Shown here: piece by piece, positions 7,584-17,465 of the stretch
Layout of the letters: every line of letters begins with the position of its first letter
How positions within the stretch are numbered: the stretch's first letter is position 1
DNA from: Planctomycetaceae bacterium
GTDB lineage: Bacteria; Planctomycetota; Phycisphaerae; Tepidisphaerales; Tepidisphaeraceae
DNA: 64,000 nt
Reading direction: 5' to 3'
Assembly (NCBI GenBank): GCA_027487775.1
Contig: JAIYCY010000023.1
Span: 62,001-126,000, forward strand
Notes under the pieces: model-generated
What the model saw: the letters and a program-made list of their open reading frames with translations, nothing else
The model's database searches: none
Told to the model about the DNA's origin: nothing
Made by a program: the position numbers and the translations under genes

Positions 7584-10571
7584 TTAATGATGTGTTGGTG
7601 TGAGGGCTTGGAGCTTGATCTGCCAGGATGCGGCGGCGGAGTCGTGGCCCTTGTTTGGTTCGAGTTCGTTGCGTCTAGTCAGCAAGTGAACCATGGCTTG
7701 AACGCATTCTCTAAGTCGCCCGGGATGAATGCCGGGTACGGCAGAGAGTACGTCATACGCTGCTTGCAGTTCGACCTCGGCTTCGTCGAGTCTGGAGAGA
7801 TTTAGAAGGATGAGGCCGAGTCGCAGGCGTACGCCGCCCGCGTGTCGGTGATTCGGGCCGCTGAGTCGGATGATCATCTCGAGCGCTTCGCGTGCCATCG
7901 GCTCGGCGGTCTCGGGGTCGCCTGTCTTCATACGCAAGAAAGCGAGTTCTGCTTGCGCGGCAGCGTGCAGGGGATGCCCCTTCGGGCTCAGACGATTCAG
8001 CATCTGCATGGATGCTTCAAAGCGTGACTGAGCCTCGTGAATACTGCCTTCGTCGAGTGCGACCCATGCGAGTGCGTAGATCGCCTCGGCGAGCGCGGGA
8101 TGATCGCCCGAGGCGCGAGTTGCCATGATGTTGACCGCTTGCTCTGCGGACGTCCGCGCGATGGCAAGATCGCCGCTCATGCGCGCGTAGTTGGCGAGGT
8201 TGATTAGAAGTTTTGCTGCGGGTTCCCCGTCCTGCGGGGTGAGGCGCCGCTGCATTGCCAGTGCGTTTTGAGCAGTTTCCCGGGCCTCGGTGAATCTGGC
8301 ATTGAAGAACAGCGCTGTTGACAGGTTGATCATCGTGTTGACCAACAAAGGCGAGTCACCTCGCATGCTGTTTCGAAACGCCGACAACGCGTCAATGAAC
8401 ATTGGCTCGGCCCGCGCGTAGTCGCCCTTGGCGAGCAACACCGTAGCCACCTGAACCAGAGAATCCGCGACGTCGCGGTGGTTGTCATGGCCAAACAGTC
8501 GGCGGCGCATCTCAAGCGATTCACTGCCCAATTCTTCGGCCTGATCGAGGTTGTTGCGCAGCTGCTGAATGCTTGCAAGTCGTGCGAGGCATCCTGCGAG
8601 CACGGGATGCTCGCCGTACAAGCCGCGGTAGATGTCGATCGCAGCGTGCAGGTGTTGCTCGGCCTGATCGAGTTGACGCCGACTCCACATCAGTGCGCCG
8701 AGGTTGGCTTCGAGCAACCCGATGTTCGGATCGTCATGTGGCACCATCCGTTTCCACATGTCCAGCGATTCGCGATAGAGCCGTTCCGCGCCCTCCAGAT
8801 CGTTGGCATCCTTTCGAAGAAGGCCGAGGCTGTTCAGCGACATGGCCGCGATCGGATGGTCGCCTGGCGAGAGACGACGAGCCATCGCCAGGGCCTCTTC
8901 AAAGAACGCCTGTGCGGAGGATGGCTGTTGTTGATCTCGTCGGAGATAGCCCAGATGCAGGATCGTATCGGCAAGCGTGAGATGATCCTGCGGAAACGTC
9001 GCCCGCGCAAGATCAAGCGCAGGTTCGAGCATGCTCGCAGACTCTGGCAGCAATAGCAGCTCTCGATAGACGCTGCCGATCTGAACGCGTAGTCGGATCT
9101 CGCCTTCGGGTGATTGATTGAGCTCGCCGTTTGCGATGCGTCTGGCGGAGGCATCCATCATTTCGCGAAGCATGGTGGCGTCACGACCGCGTGCGATAGC
9201 TGGCGAGACCCCGCTGAGCGTTGTGCTGAGGAAGTTGGCCATGACGATGGCTTTGTCTCGTTCCGACTCGGCCCGGTTGCGTTCAAAGCGGGCTTCACGC
9301 GCCTGCCACGCAAAGCCCGCCGCGCCTGCCGCCAACGCCATGAACACCGCGCCTGTGCCCACCACGCCGCTGCGATTGCGCCGCGCGAACTTTCGAAACT
9401 GATAAACTCTGCTGACGGGAGCTGCCGTCACAGCATCTCCGACCAGATAGCGCTCGACATCCATCGCCAGTGCGCTGGCGCTCTGGTAGCGACGTTGGCG
9501 GTCCTTTTCCAATGCCTTCATCACGATCCAGTCGAGTTCGCCTCGGATGAGCGTGCCGAGCCGGGTCGGCTCGATGTCACGTGTCGCCGCGACGCTGGCG
9601 ATGTGTTGGTTCGCTTTTGCCAGGCGCATGCTTGGCTTGGGCGGATCAACCTCGCGGATGATGCGTTGAATCTCAGCGTGCTCTGAATTGCGCAGCGTCC
9701 GCGATTCAAACGGCGTTGTTCCGGTCAGCAATGCGTACAGCAGTACGCCCAGGCTGTAGACATCGGCGCGTGTGTCGATGTCCGGTGAGCCCTGCGCCTG
9801 CTCCGGGCTCATGTATTCAAGCGTGCCAATCAACTGATGCTGCTCGGTCACCAGCGTTTGATCGATCAATGTCTGTTGGGTCGCTTTGGCGATGCCAAAG
9901 TCAATGATCTTGGCCTGCGGTTGCCCATCGGCTTTGGAGACCAGAATGTTGCTGGGTTTTAGGTCGCGGTGGATCAGCCCCTTTTGATGAGCGTGTTGAA
10001 CTGCGTTGCACACTTGGACGAACAACTCGAGCCGTTGGGCGATGGTGAGTCGGTGTGAATCGCAAAAGTGGGTGATCGATTCGCCGGCGCAAAGCTCCAT
10101 CACGAAGAACGGCCGACCTGCCTGGGTTGTGCCGGCATCAAAGACGCGTGCGATATTGGGATGATCCATCAGCGCCAGCGCTTGCCGCTCTTGTTCGAAG
10201 CGTGCGACGACCTGCCTTGTGTCCATCCCCAGCTTGATGATCTTGATCGCGACCTTTCGTCGGACGGGTCGATCCTGCTCGGCTGCATACACCACACCAA
10301 ATCCGCCCTCGCCGATCTGCTGGATGAGTTTGTAGGGTCCGACGGTTGATCCTGGTTGATCGATCGCATGTCCAAAGGACTGGATCGTGTTCTCGAGCGA
10401 AGGGTCGGCTAGAAACCGATCATCGTGCGCGCCGGCGAGCATTTGTTCGACCTGGGACTGCAGTTCCAGATCACCGCCGCATTCGCGTTCGATCAGCGTT
10501 TGTCTTTGCTCAGGTGGGGCGTCGAAAGCAAGGTTGAAGATGTGTTCAAGCAGTTCGCTTCTTGAATTCAT
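7584..10571 (-). CDS. Membrane-anchored serine/threonine protein kinase with TPR repeats
   Basis: A 995-aa protein. The kinase domain spans about residues 80-380: glycine loop GEGGFG (87-92), catalytic lysine in VAIKIIK (110), HRDLKPSN (201-208), DFG (224-226) and the APE-equivalent SPEQAQG. The aspartate and lysine needed for catalysis are all present. A single transmembrane helix lies at about 402-424. From about residue 480 to the end there are many tetratricopeptide repeats ('ALxMxRRLxPxDHPxxAxSLNNLG' pattern, kinesin-light-chain style). It lies 43 bp downstream of the ECF sigma gene on the same strand. This sigma-kinase pairing is common in planctomycetes and suggests phosphorylation-controlled signalling to the sigma factor. 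Substrates are unknown. Confidence 0.93.
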   Translation of the reverse strand: MNSRSELLEHIFNLAFDAPPEQRQTLIERECGGDLELQSQVEQMLAGAHDDRFLADPSLENTIQSFGHAIDQPGSTVGPYKLIQQIGEGGFGVVYAAEQDRPVRRKVAIKIIKLGMDTRQVVARFEQERQALALMDHPNIARVFDAGTTQAGRPFFVMELCAGESITHFCDSHRLTIAQRLELFVQVCNAVQHAHQKGLIHRDLKPSNILVSKADGQPQAKIIDFGIAKATQQTLIDQTLVTEQHQLIGTLEYMSPEQAQGSPDIDTRADVYSLGVLLYALLTGTTPFESRTLRNSEHAEIQRIIREVDPPKPSMRLAKANQHIASVAATRDIEPTRLGTLIRGELDWIVMKALEKDRQRRYQSASALAMDVERYLVGDAVTAAPVSRVYQFRKFARRNRSGVVGTGAVFMALAAGAAGFAWQAREARFERNRAESERDKAIVMANFLSTTLSGVSPAIARGRDATMLREMMDASARRIANGELNQSPEGEIRLRVQIGSVYRELLLLPESASMLEPALDLARATFPQDHLTLADTILHLGYLRRDQQQPSSAQAFFEEALAMARRLSPGDHPIAAMSLNSLGLLRKDANDLEGAERLYRESLDMWKRMVPHDDPNIGLLEANLGALMWSRRQLDQAEQHLHAAIDIYRGLYGEHPVLAGCLARLASIQQLRNNLDQAEELGSESLEMRRRLFGHDNHRDVADSLVQVATVLLAKGDYARAEPMFIDALSAFRNSMRGDSPLLVNTMINLSTALFFNARFTEARETAQNALAMQRRLTPQDGEPAAKLLINLANYARMSGDLAIARTSAEQAVNIMATRASGDHPALAEAIYALAWVALDEGSIHEAQSRFEASMQMLNRLSPKGHPLHAAAQAELAFLRMKTGDPETAEPMAREALEMIIRLSGPNHRHAGGVRLRLGLILLNLSRLDEAEVELQAAYDVLSAVPGIHPGRLRECVQAMVHLLTRRNELEPNKGHDSAAASWQIKLQALTPTHH

Positions 10572-10614
10572 GACGACTCACACATGAGAAGAAGACTCAC
10601 GCCTCGGAGAGGGG

Positions 10615-11256
10615 CTAAACCCTTTCTGATTCGATGGCGACCTTGAGCCATCCCCGTGCAAAGGCCCATGTCCGTTTGACCGTCGGTTCGGAGAGGCCGA
10701 GGGCCTTTGCGGTTTCTTGGACGCTCAGTCCTGCAAAGTATCGAAGGCGTACGACCCTCGCCGCCCGGGGGTTCTCCTTCTCCAAGTGCGAAATCGCCTG
10801 ATCGAGGATCAAAAATCCCGCCGACTCACGTTCAGAGTTGGCATCGGGTAGTGAGCTGAGTTCGATGGCGGCGCGTCGGGCGTCGGGCCCGCCGCGTTTG
10901 GCGGCAGCCTTGGCGCGGGCGTGTTCGAGCAGGATCAGCCGCATCGCATCGGCGGCCGCGACGAAGTAGTGAGCGCGGTTTTGCCATGGAATCTCGCGCG
11001 GGCCGGCCAGTTTCAGATACGCCTCGTGCACCAGGGCGGTCGCTTGTAGCGTGTGGTCGGGCCGTTCTCCGGAAAGGTGCTTCTGCGCGACGGCGCGTAA
11101 CTGGCTATAGACCAGGGGCAAAAGCGCCGTTGCGGACGGCCCCTCGCCGGACGGGCCTGCCTGCTTGAGCAGCTCTGTAAAGTCGTTGTCCTGCGTCAAC
11201 TTGTGATCCTCGCAGCCCAAATATACCACGAGATTTTCACGCGGGAATCGAATCAT
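10615..11256 (-). CDS. ECF-family RNA polymerase sigma factor (planctomycete type)
   Basis: A 213-aa ECF sigma factor. Region 2 lies at about residues 45-115 (LPLVYSQLRAVAQKHL; ATALVHEAYLKL; AADAMRLILLEHARAKA) and region 4 at about 150-205 (RVVRLRYFAGLSVQETAKALGL; helix-turn-helix, then VKRTWAFARGWL). The pattern fits the planctomycete/acidobacterial ECF group modelled as TIGR02999. It directs polymerase to specific promoters. The adjacent downstream Ser/Thr kinase, in the same orientation and only 43 bp away, is the likely partner; no anti-sigma gene is seen. Divergently oriented to the FG-GAP/CSLREA surface protein, with a 135-bp shared intergenic region. Confidence 0.92.
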   Translation of the reverse strand: MIRFPRENLVVYLGCEDHKLTQDNDFTELLKQAGPSGEGPSATALLPLVYSQLRAVAQKHLSGERPDHTLQATALVHEAYLKLAGPREIPWQNRAHYFVAAADAMRLILLEHARAKAAAKRGGPDARRAAIELSSLPDANSERESAGFLILDQAISHLEKENPRAARVVRLRYFAGLSVQETAKALGLSEPTVKRTWAFARGWLKVAIESERV

Positions 11257-11391
11257 AAATGCGATCCCAATTGTGGATTATTAAAAAAAGCTACCGATCG
11301 TGATCCCTGGGGGCCCGTTTTGGCACTTTGAGGTGTGGACGCGGTCGCGCAAGAACTAGCAGGTGCCGAAATCTTTCAGGAGCCAAGGTCA

Positions 11392-14300
11392 ATGTCTTTC
11401 ATCCAAGCCAATCGTCGCCAATCCGCCTCGAAGACGCTCGCAAGCCGGCGTAAGAGCCGCGCCGACACGGTCCACCGCGCCGCAGTCGAGACGCTGGAGT
11501 CGCGTCGGCTGTTGGCGGCGGAGTTCCAGCCGACGGTGGATATCGATGCGCAGCCGTTCTCGGCCAGCCAGGGAGGGTTTCGAAGCGTCGAGATCGCTGA
11601 CTTCAACAGCGACGGCCGCAATGACGTCGTTGCGCTGCTCTCGCCCAGGCCGGGGTCGAGCACCGCGGGGATGATCGTCTACGTCGGGCGGAACGTCAGC
11701 GACGGAAACTTCGCATGGACGACCTACTCTCTGGGCAACGTCCCGGCGGCGGGGACTGATATAGGCGGGCTGGCCGTTGCGGACCTGACGGGTGACGGCG
11801 TGCTCGACCTTGCGGTCGGCCGCTTCACGAACACGAATGTCTACATTCTGCCCGGCGCTGGCAACGGCACGTTCAACGCACCGATCACGATCGGCTTGAA
11901 CGCCGGCGAGGGACCGCGAAACATCGTCACCGGCGACTTCAACGCCGACGGGCGACAGGACATGGCGGTTTCGTTTCTCGGCTCTCCGAGGGTCGCGCTC
12001 TTCAGCGGCACGGGCGGCGGGGCGTTTACGCGGCAGGACACGGTTATGTCGGCCAACGTCAACTCGCTCGCTGCCGGCGACCTCGATGCGGACGGAGCGA
12101 CGGATCTCGGCATCGGCAAGGCGAACGGCTATATATCGCTGCGCAATCTGGACGGCACACCCCAAGCATTCGACGTCGCCACGACCAACGCAAGCCTGGT
12201 CCGGATTGGCAAGCTGCAGCCCACCGATCCCTCGCCGCGTCTGGTGGCGCAGATCGTCACCCCCAGCAACCCGGGCCAGAGGACGCTCATCGCGCAGTCA
12301 GTGAACGGCCTGGACAACCAATCCATCATTTCACTTTTTGTCCCCATCGACGACTTCAAGATCGCCGACCTCGATCAGGATGGCTTCGGCGACATCGCAA
12401 TAGCTGCCAACAGCCAGGGATACTTGCTGGATGGGTCCCAGATCGGCAACAACCCCGGGCTGCCGATTGTCCTTGCAGTGGGAAGCTCCACGAGCGTCGC
12501 CATCGGCGACCTCAACGCGGACACGCTTCCCGATTATCTGATCGGCACGGCAATCACCTCGATCGCCTACCGCCTGCAGCAGTCGGCGGAGAGCCTCGTC
12601 GTCACCACCGCCGTCGACGAAAACAACGGCAACGCACGCCCCAGCGCCGGCACCGGCACGAGCCTGCGCGAGGCGTTCGAATACGCCAAGCGGCTCGGCG
12701 GCAATCAGACCATCACCTTCGCGTCCTCGCTGGGCAACGCCAACGCCGTCCTCGACATCACCGGCGACACGATGACGCTCAGCGGGCTGCCTAACTCGAC
12801 GAACATCACCGTTCGCAACGACAGCGGGCGCATCACGCTCCGGGGCAATGGCACGAGATCCCTCTTCAACGTCCAGTTCCTGGGCGTCTTGAACCTCGAG
12901 AACCTGAACATCACCAACTTCCGCGCCAGCGACCCTTCGACGAACGGCGGCGCGGTCTATGTCGCGTCGCTGGGGACGCTCAACGTTGTCGGCAGCTCGT
13001 TCTACAACAACACCTCGCCCGGGGCGGGCGGCGCGGTCTTTGCCGCCAGCGGCGCGGTCACGCTGTTCAGCAACTCCACCTTCAATGGCAATGGTGGCCT
13101 GGGCGCGATCGCGCTGGACACCACCAGCAGCGGCTCGACGTTGCTTCAGAACAACACGATCGTCGGCAACGCCGGCGGAGGCGTTCGCGCCGTCGCGGGC
13201 ACGGTGAGGCTGTTCAACAATATCGTCTCGGGCAACGGCACGGCGGACCTGGTCGGCACGGGCAGTTTCATCGGCGATCGCAACATCGTACAAACCGGAT
13301 CGTCCGGCGGGTTGACCAACACGATCAACGCCGACCCGATGCTGAGCGCGCTTGCCAGCAACGGCGGGCGAACGCTGACGATGCTGCCGACACCCCTGAG
13401 CCCCGCGGTCAACGCTGGCGCGACGCTTGCGGGCGTGTCGGTCGATCAGCGCGGCATCACACGACCTCAGATCGGCACGCCCGACCTTGGTTCGGTCGAA
13501 CTCTCGCCCGGCGATCTGCCCGGCGTCACCACGCCCGACGGGGCACGCTGGTTCCTCTTCGGTTCACTCAACGGCAATCAACGCATCTTCCGCGCCGCAC
13601 CCGGACAAAGCGCGGTCGAGGTCGGCGGGCTCGGCGTTTCGCTCGGCCTGCAGGCGGACGGCAACGTCGTCGTGCGCGACGCTGGCGGATTTGTCTACAC
13701 GCGAGTCGGCTCCGCGAACGGCGTCGGGAGCGATTGGCTCTTCCGCACGACTGTCGTCGCGGGCGACGGCGCGACGTGGTTCCTCGGCTCTGCTGGCAGC
13801 GGCGGCAACTTCGACATCTACCGCTGGTCGTCGACCGGCGCGCCGCAGTTCGCCGGCGGCAATGGCGTGCGGCTCGTTGCCGTCAACGGCTACGCCATCA
13901 CGCAGAATGCTGCGGGTGCCGTTTTCCTTCGCACAGGCTCGAACGTCGGCTTCGGCTCGGAGTGGATCGTCCAATCTTCTGCCATCGCCGGCGATAGCGC
14001 CACGTGGTTCGTGGGCGTGACGACCGTCGGCGTCAACGGGCCGATCTACCGATGGGCCACAGACGGCGGTTTCTTGAACAGCGGCGGCGTGGCAGCGACG
14101 CTCTCGCGCGAGTCGGGCGGGACCGTTCTCGCAAGGCAGACGGGCGGCTCGATCTTCAGCAGGCTCGGCTCGGCAAACGGGCTCGGAACGCTCTGGACCG
14201 AACGCGCACGAACGACGACCGCCGACGGCGCTGCGTGGTTCCTCGGCACCGAGAGCGCGACGGCCGATCAACGCATCTACCGCTGGGCGAGCAACAGCCC

Positions 14301-16686
14301 CAACGCCAACGACGTCGGCGGACTGGGTGTAACCATCACGCTGATCAACGACGGCTCGGTCATCACCCGCGACGGCAACGGCAGCGTCTTCATCCGACCC
14401 GGATCGGCGAGTGGTGTTGGCGGCGACTGGGTCGTCCGTCCCTCCGTCATCACCGTTGATGGCGCGACGTGGTTCCTCAGCACCGAAGCCGTGGGCGCGG
14501 ATCGCGCGATCTATCGTTGGCTTGCATCCAGCCTGCCGACCAACACCACCGGCGCCGGCCAGAGCCTGGTCATCAGCCCCACCGGTGATGTCCGCGCAAC
14601 CAACGGGATGGGTCAGGTCTTCCAAGCCATCGGATCGTCCTCGGGCTTCTCATCCGAGTGGCGACTGCTCACCGAGTCGCTGGTGGTGACGACGACCGCC
14701 GACGAGAACGACTTCACCAGCAGCAGCAACCTCGGCGCCGGCACCAGCCTGCGCGAGGCGATCGCCTATGCCGAAGCCAATCCCGGCCCGGACACGATCA
14801 CCTTCGCAGCCGGACTGAACGGCCAGACGCTCGCGTCTGCCTTCGGCTGGAACGGCACCGCCGACGACAGCACGTTCCGCGTCTCGGGCGCGCTGACGCT
14901 GGACGGCGGTAATCAGATCACGCTCACCACCGCAGCCGGCAATGCCCGACGCCTCTTTGCAAGCACGGGCGGTACGTTCACGCTGCGGAACCTGACCATC
15001 AGCGACGTCGACTCGCGCGGAGTTGCCGACGGTGCGGCGCTGTGGACGAGCGCCACCGTCTTCATCGACAATGTTCGCTTCCAGAACAACAAGGCAACCA
15101 ACGGCGGCGCGATCGCGAACTTCGGAAACGTGACCGTAAGTGGCGCGACGTTCCAGAACAACCTTGCCACCGACACCGGCGGCGCGATCGAAAGCTGGGG
15201 GGCGCTATCGATCAGCGATTCGCTCCTCTTCCTGAACTCGGCGTCCAACGGTGGCGCGATCAACTCGGCCGGCGTGCTCACCATCAACCGCACGACTTTC
15301 AGTACGAACAACGCAGGGTTTAACGGCGGCGCGCTTCGTCTGTTCGGCACCGCCGACATCTCTTCCAGCACGCTGAGCAACAATACCGCCATCAACGGCG
15401 GCGGCGGATTGATCAGCCACGGCAACACCACGATCACGAACGCGACCATCGCCTACAACACGTCGCTCGACGGCGGGGGCGCTCAGTTCTTCGAGGGCAC
15501 CGCCGCGATCCGTCACGCGACGATCGCCTACAACTTCGTCACGCGGGCTGGCGGTGGCCTGGCGGTGAACTTCGCGGACGTGACGCTGTCGAACACGCTC
15601 GTCGCGGGCAACGCGGCGGTCGATCAGAACGACTACTGGGGCGCTGCTCCGAACGCCGCGTCGGCGGGCAACCTGATCAACGCGTCGGCCGCGGCTGCAC
15701 GCCTCGGCGCCAGCGCCGACAACGGCGGTGCGACCACGACGATCGAACTGCTGCCCGGTTCGCCCGCCATCAACGCTGGCATCGCGATCGCAGGCATCAC
15801 CACCGATCAGCGCGGCACATCACGCACGCAAGGCAGCGCACCCGACATCGGTGCCTACGAACGCGTCGCCACCTCCGCCTCGCTGACCTCGTCCACCTTC
15901 GAGTTCGACACACGTCAGGCGCTGGTCTTCAACTTCAGCAACGACGCCAGCGTCGTCTTCGATCGCTCGAGTTACATCCTGACCAACCTGACGACAGGTC
16001 AGCCTGTTCCTTCGTCCGCTGGGACGCTCTCGTGGAACAGCACCGGCACGCAGGCCGTGCTGGAGCTCACCGGACTCGCCGATGCGGTTTATCAACTTCA
16101 GGCCGGATCGACGACGCTCAACTTCCACATCCTCGCGGGTGACGCCGATCGTGATCGCGATGTCGATTTCGATGATCTGATCACGCTCGCGCGGAACTAC
16201 AACCAGACCGGTCGAACCTACGCGCAGGGCAACTTCGACTACTCGGCCGATGGTCTTGTCGGCTTCTCCGACCTGAGCATTCTCGCCCGCAACTATCGCG
16301 GCAATCTTCCCGCCGACTTTGCCCGTGCAAACGGCATCAACTCCGCTGGCCCCAACCGAACGCCCAACCGAACGCCCAGCCTAAACCCCAGCCCAACCTC
16401 CAGCCCAACCGGTGCAATCGCATCGCGATCCACCATCACCACAACACGATCAAGCATCGGCGCAGCCAGGGCGAGCATCGGCGCAGCCCAAGCGAGCATC
16501 GGCGCAGCACGATCAAGTGCAGGCATCACGAGCGTGAGATCGGCCACGTCGCTCTTGCCATCGAATCGAAACATCAACGGCGACATCTTCTCACAGTCGG
16601 CGATTCCGATGACAGCCCGCAGTTCGGCGGCGATGTCTCCACGATCCGGCGCGCTGCTTCTCGGCGAGGTTGATGAGCAGCGGTAA
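11392..16686 (+). CDS. Giant LEPR-XLL surface protein: FG-GAP, CSLREA beta-helices, five propeller-like repeats, dockerin
   Basis: A 1764-aa protein. The ATG at 11392 has AGGAG 9 nt upstream; a GTG at 11335 is less likely. The LEPR-XLL motif (ETLESRRLLAAE) is near residue 36. FG-GAP/VCBS repeats run to about residue 390 (DFNSDGRNDVV, DLTGDGVLDLAV, DFNADGRQDMAV, DQDGFGDIAI). A first CSLREA plus beta-helix unit starts near 402. Five ~75-residue repeats of 'ATWFLG...IYRW' type lie at about 716-1093. A second CSLREA (GTSLREAIAYAEANPG) plus beta-helix starts near 1097. A dockerin pair is at about 1583-1640 (DADRDRDVDFDDLITLARNYN; DYSADGLVGFSDLSILARNYR). The tail is proline/threonine-rich, then has a tandem ASIGAA repeat (about 16450-16515). 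Likely secreted and cell-surface attached; ligand unknown. Confidence 0.87.
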   Translation: MSFIQANRRQSASKTLASRRKSRADTVHRAAVETLESRRLLAAEFQPTVDIDAQPFSASQGGFRSVEIADFNSDGRNDVVALLSPRPGSSTAGMIVYVGRNVSDGNFAWTTYSLGNVPAAGTDIGGLAVADLTGDGVLDLAVGRFTNTNVYILPGAGNGTFNAPITIGLNAGEGPRNIVTGDFNADGRQDMAVSFLGSPRVALFSGTGGGAFTRQDTVMSANVNSLAAGDLDADGATDLGIGKANGYISLRNLDGTPQAFDVATTNASLVRIGKLQPTDPSPRLVAQIVTPSNPGQRTLIAQSVNGLDNQSIISLFVPIDDFKIADLDQDGFGDIAIAANSQGYLLDGSQIGNNPGLPIVLAVGSSTSVAIGDLNADTLPDYLIGTAITSIAYRLQQSAESLVVTTAVDENNGNARPSAGTGTSLREAFEYAKRLGGNQTITFASSLGNANAVLDITGDTMTLSGLPNSTNITVRNDSGRITLRGNGTRSLFNVQFLGVLNLENLNITNFRASDPSTNGGAVYVASLGTLNVVGSSFYNNTSPGAGGAVFAASGAVTLFSNSTFNGNGGLGAIALDTTSSGSTLLQNNTIVGNAGGGVRAVAGTVRLFNNIVSGNGTADLVGTGSFIGDRNIVQTGSSGGLTNTINADPMLSALASNGGRTLTMLPTPLSPAVNAGATLAGVSVDQRGITRPQIGTPDLGSVELSPGDLPGVTTPDGARWFLFGSLNGNQRIFRAAPGQSAVEVGGLGVSLGLQADGNVVVRDAGGFVYTRVGSANGVGSDWLFRTTVVAGDGATWFLGSAGSGGNFDIYRWSSTGAPQFAGGNGVRLVAVNGYAITQNAAGAVFLRTGSNVGFGSEWIVQSSAIAGDSATWFVGVTTVGVNGPIYRWATDGGFLNSGGVAATLSRESGGTVLARQTGGSIFSRLGSANGLGTLWTERARTTTADGAAWFLGTESATADQRIYRWASNSPNANDVGGLGVTITLINDGSVITRDGNGSVFIRPGSASGVGGDWVVRPSVITVDGATWFLSTEAVGADRAIYRWLASSLPTNTTGAGQSLVISPTGDVRATNGMGQVFQAIGSSSGFSSEWRLLTESLVVTTTADENDFTSSSNLGAGTSLREAIAYAEANPGPDTITFAAGLNGQTLASAFGWNGTADDSTFRVSGALTLDGGNQITLTTAAGNARRLFASTGGTFTLRNLTISDVDSRGVADGAALWTSATVFIDNVRFQNNKATNGGAIANFGNVTVSGATFQNNLATDTGGAIESWGALSISDSLLFLNSASNGGAINSAGVLTINRTTFSTNNAGFNGGALRLFGTADISSSTLSNNTAINGGGGLISHGNTTITNATIAYNTSLDGGGAQFFEGTAAIRHATIAYNFVTRAGGGLAVNFADVTLSNTLVAGNAAVDQNDYWGAAPNAASAGNLINASAAAARLGASADNGGATTTIELLPGSPAINAGIAIAGITTDQRGTSRTQGSAPDIGAYERVATSASLTSSTFEFDTRQALVFNFSNDASVVFDRSSYILTNLTTGQPVPSSAGTLSWNSTGTQAVLELTGLADAVYQLQAGSTTLNFHILAGDADRDRDVDFDDLITLARNYNQTGRTYAQGNFDYSADGLVGFSDLSILARNYRGNLPADFARANGINSAGPNRTPNRTPSLNPSPTSSPTGAIASRSTITTTRSSIGAARASIGAAQASIGAARSSAGITSVRSATSLLPSNRNINGDIFSQSAIPMTARSSAAMSPRSGALLLGEVDEQR
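16450..16515 (+). repeat. 24-bp tandem repeat in the tail of the 1764-aa gene
   Basis: Three copies of a ~24-bp unit containing 'agcatcggcgcagc' encode ASIGAA(R/Q) repeats downstream of the dockerin. It is a low-complexity tail with probably variable copy number. Confidence 0.7.
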
Positions 16687-17309
16687 GTTGTGGGTGGGCA
16701 TCTGTTGAAAGATCCGACCCTTCGGCGAGAACCTCCGACGCATCAACGCGAACCTAAGAGACATCTGCGCAAACCTTAGAGACATCTGCGAGAACCCTAG
16801 AGACACCTGCGAGAACCGATGCGGTGTCACATCAAGGCCCGCGGGCTTGCGTGTGCGTTGATGTGAAGCGCGTGAGGAATTTTGGGGCTTGCGTGCGTGT
16901 TGTCGGTAAACGCATAAGAACCTGCGGGGCTTGGCGATGCTTTGGACAGACATGCCCATGCGTCGCGCGGGCATCTGCGCGGAGTGGCGAGGCATGCGTG
17001 AGGGGTTTTGCGATGCCCCAACATGGCGCAGGCCATCCCCTGTGTCGGGCAGCCGATGGCTGAGAGGCTCGGCGCATGGGCCGGGCGGGTGAGCGCGTGA
17101 GCTGAGGGGCTCGGCGCGAGTGCGGAGGTGCGGAGCGCGTGGGCCGGGAGGGGCGGCGCGTGGCCGGGCGATCGGGCGCGGCGGCTGAAGGTGCGAGCGC
17201 AGGTGCTGGGCGGTCCGGCGCGTGAGCTGAGCGGCTCAGCGCATGGGCTGAGGCGGAGGTATCGGACGCGGTTGGGTGTTCGAGGGGTTGGCGGGTGGTT
17301 GGATTGGGG
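16687..17309. other. 623-bp intergenic low-complexity region
   Basis: Lies between the stop codons of two convergent surface-protein genes. The left part holds a 21-bp tandem repeat (16736-16819). The rest is a diverged, expanded copy of the DNA at 1421-1640. It includes a G+C-rich stretch at about 17050-17245 built of degenerate 'gctgagnggctcngcgc' words. I see no convincing gene or terminator in it. Confidence 0.6.
16736..16819. repeat. 21-bp tandem repeats
   Basis: Three clear units (16757-16777, 16778-16798, 16799-16819) of the form 'agagacatctgcgagaacc', preceded by one degenerate unit at 16736-16756. It lies just downstream of the dockerin gene and shows no coding potential. Confidence 0.75.
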
Positions 17310-17465
17310 TTAGATGATGGGTTCTTGGCGGCTGGGGTTGAGCGGTTCGGCGCGATGAAGGTTGGGCGAGGAGGCATCGCGGATGAAGGAGACGGTGGCG
17401 CGAGTGGCCGAGAAAAACGACGTGGTGGCGGGTGGGCCGGCGAGAGCGCGTGCGAAGTCGGCGGG
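16859..17465. repeat. Copy B of the duplicated 3' cassette
   Basis: Corresponds to 1421-1795. Relative to copy A it carries about 170 extra bp (about 17062-17230) between two versions of the 'gaggctcngcgcatgggc' word, which suggests expansion by unequal recombination. The copy runs into the 3' end of the GH2 gene, covering the stop codon and the last ~50 codons. Confidence 0.75.

Noticed and set aside
12331-14625. Long minus-strand frames opposite the 11392-16686 gene
   Set aside because: Antisense shadows of the repeat-rich gene, with composition dominated by R, A, D and G and no recognisable motif.
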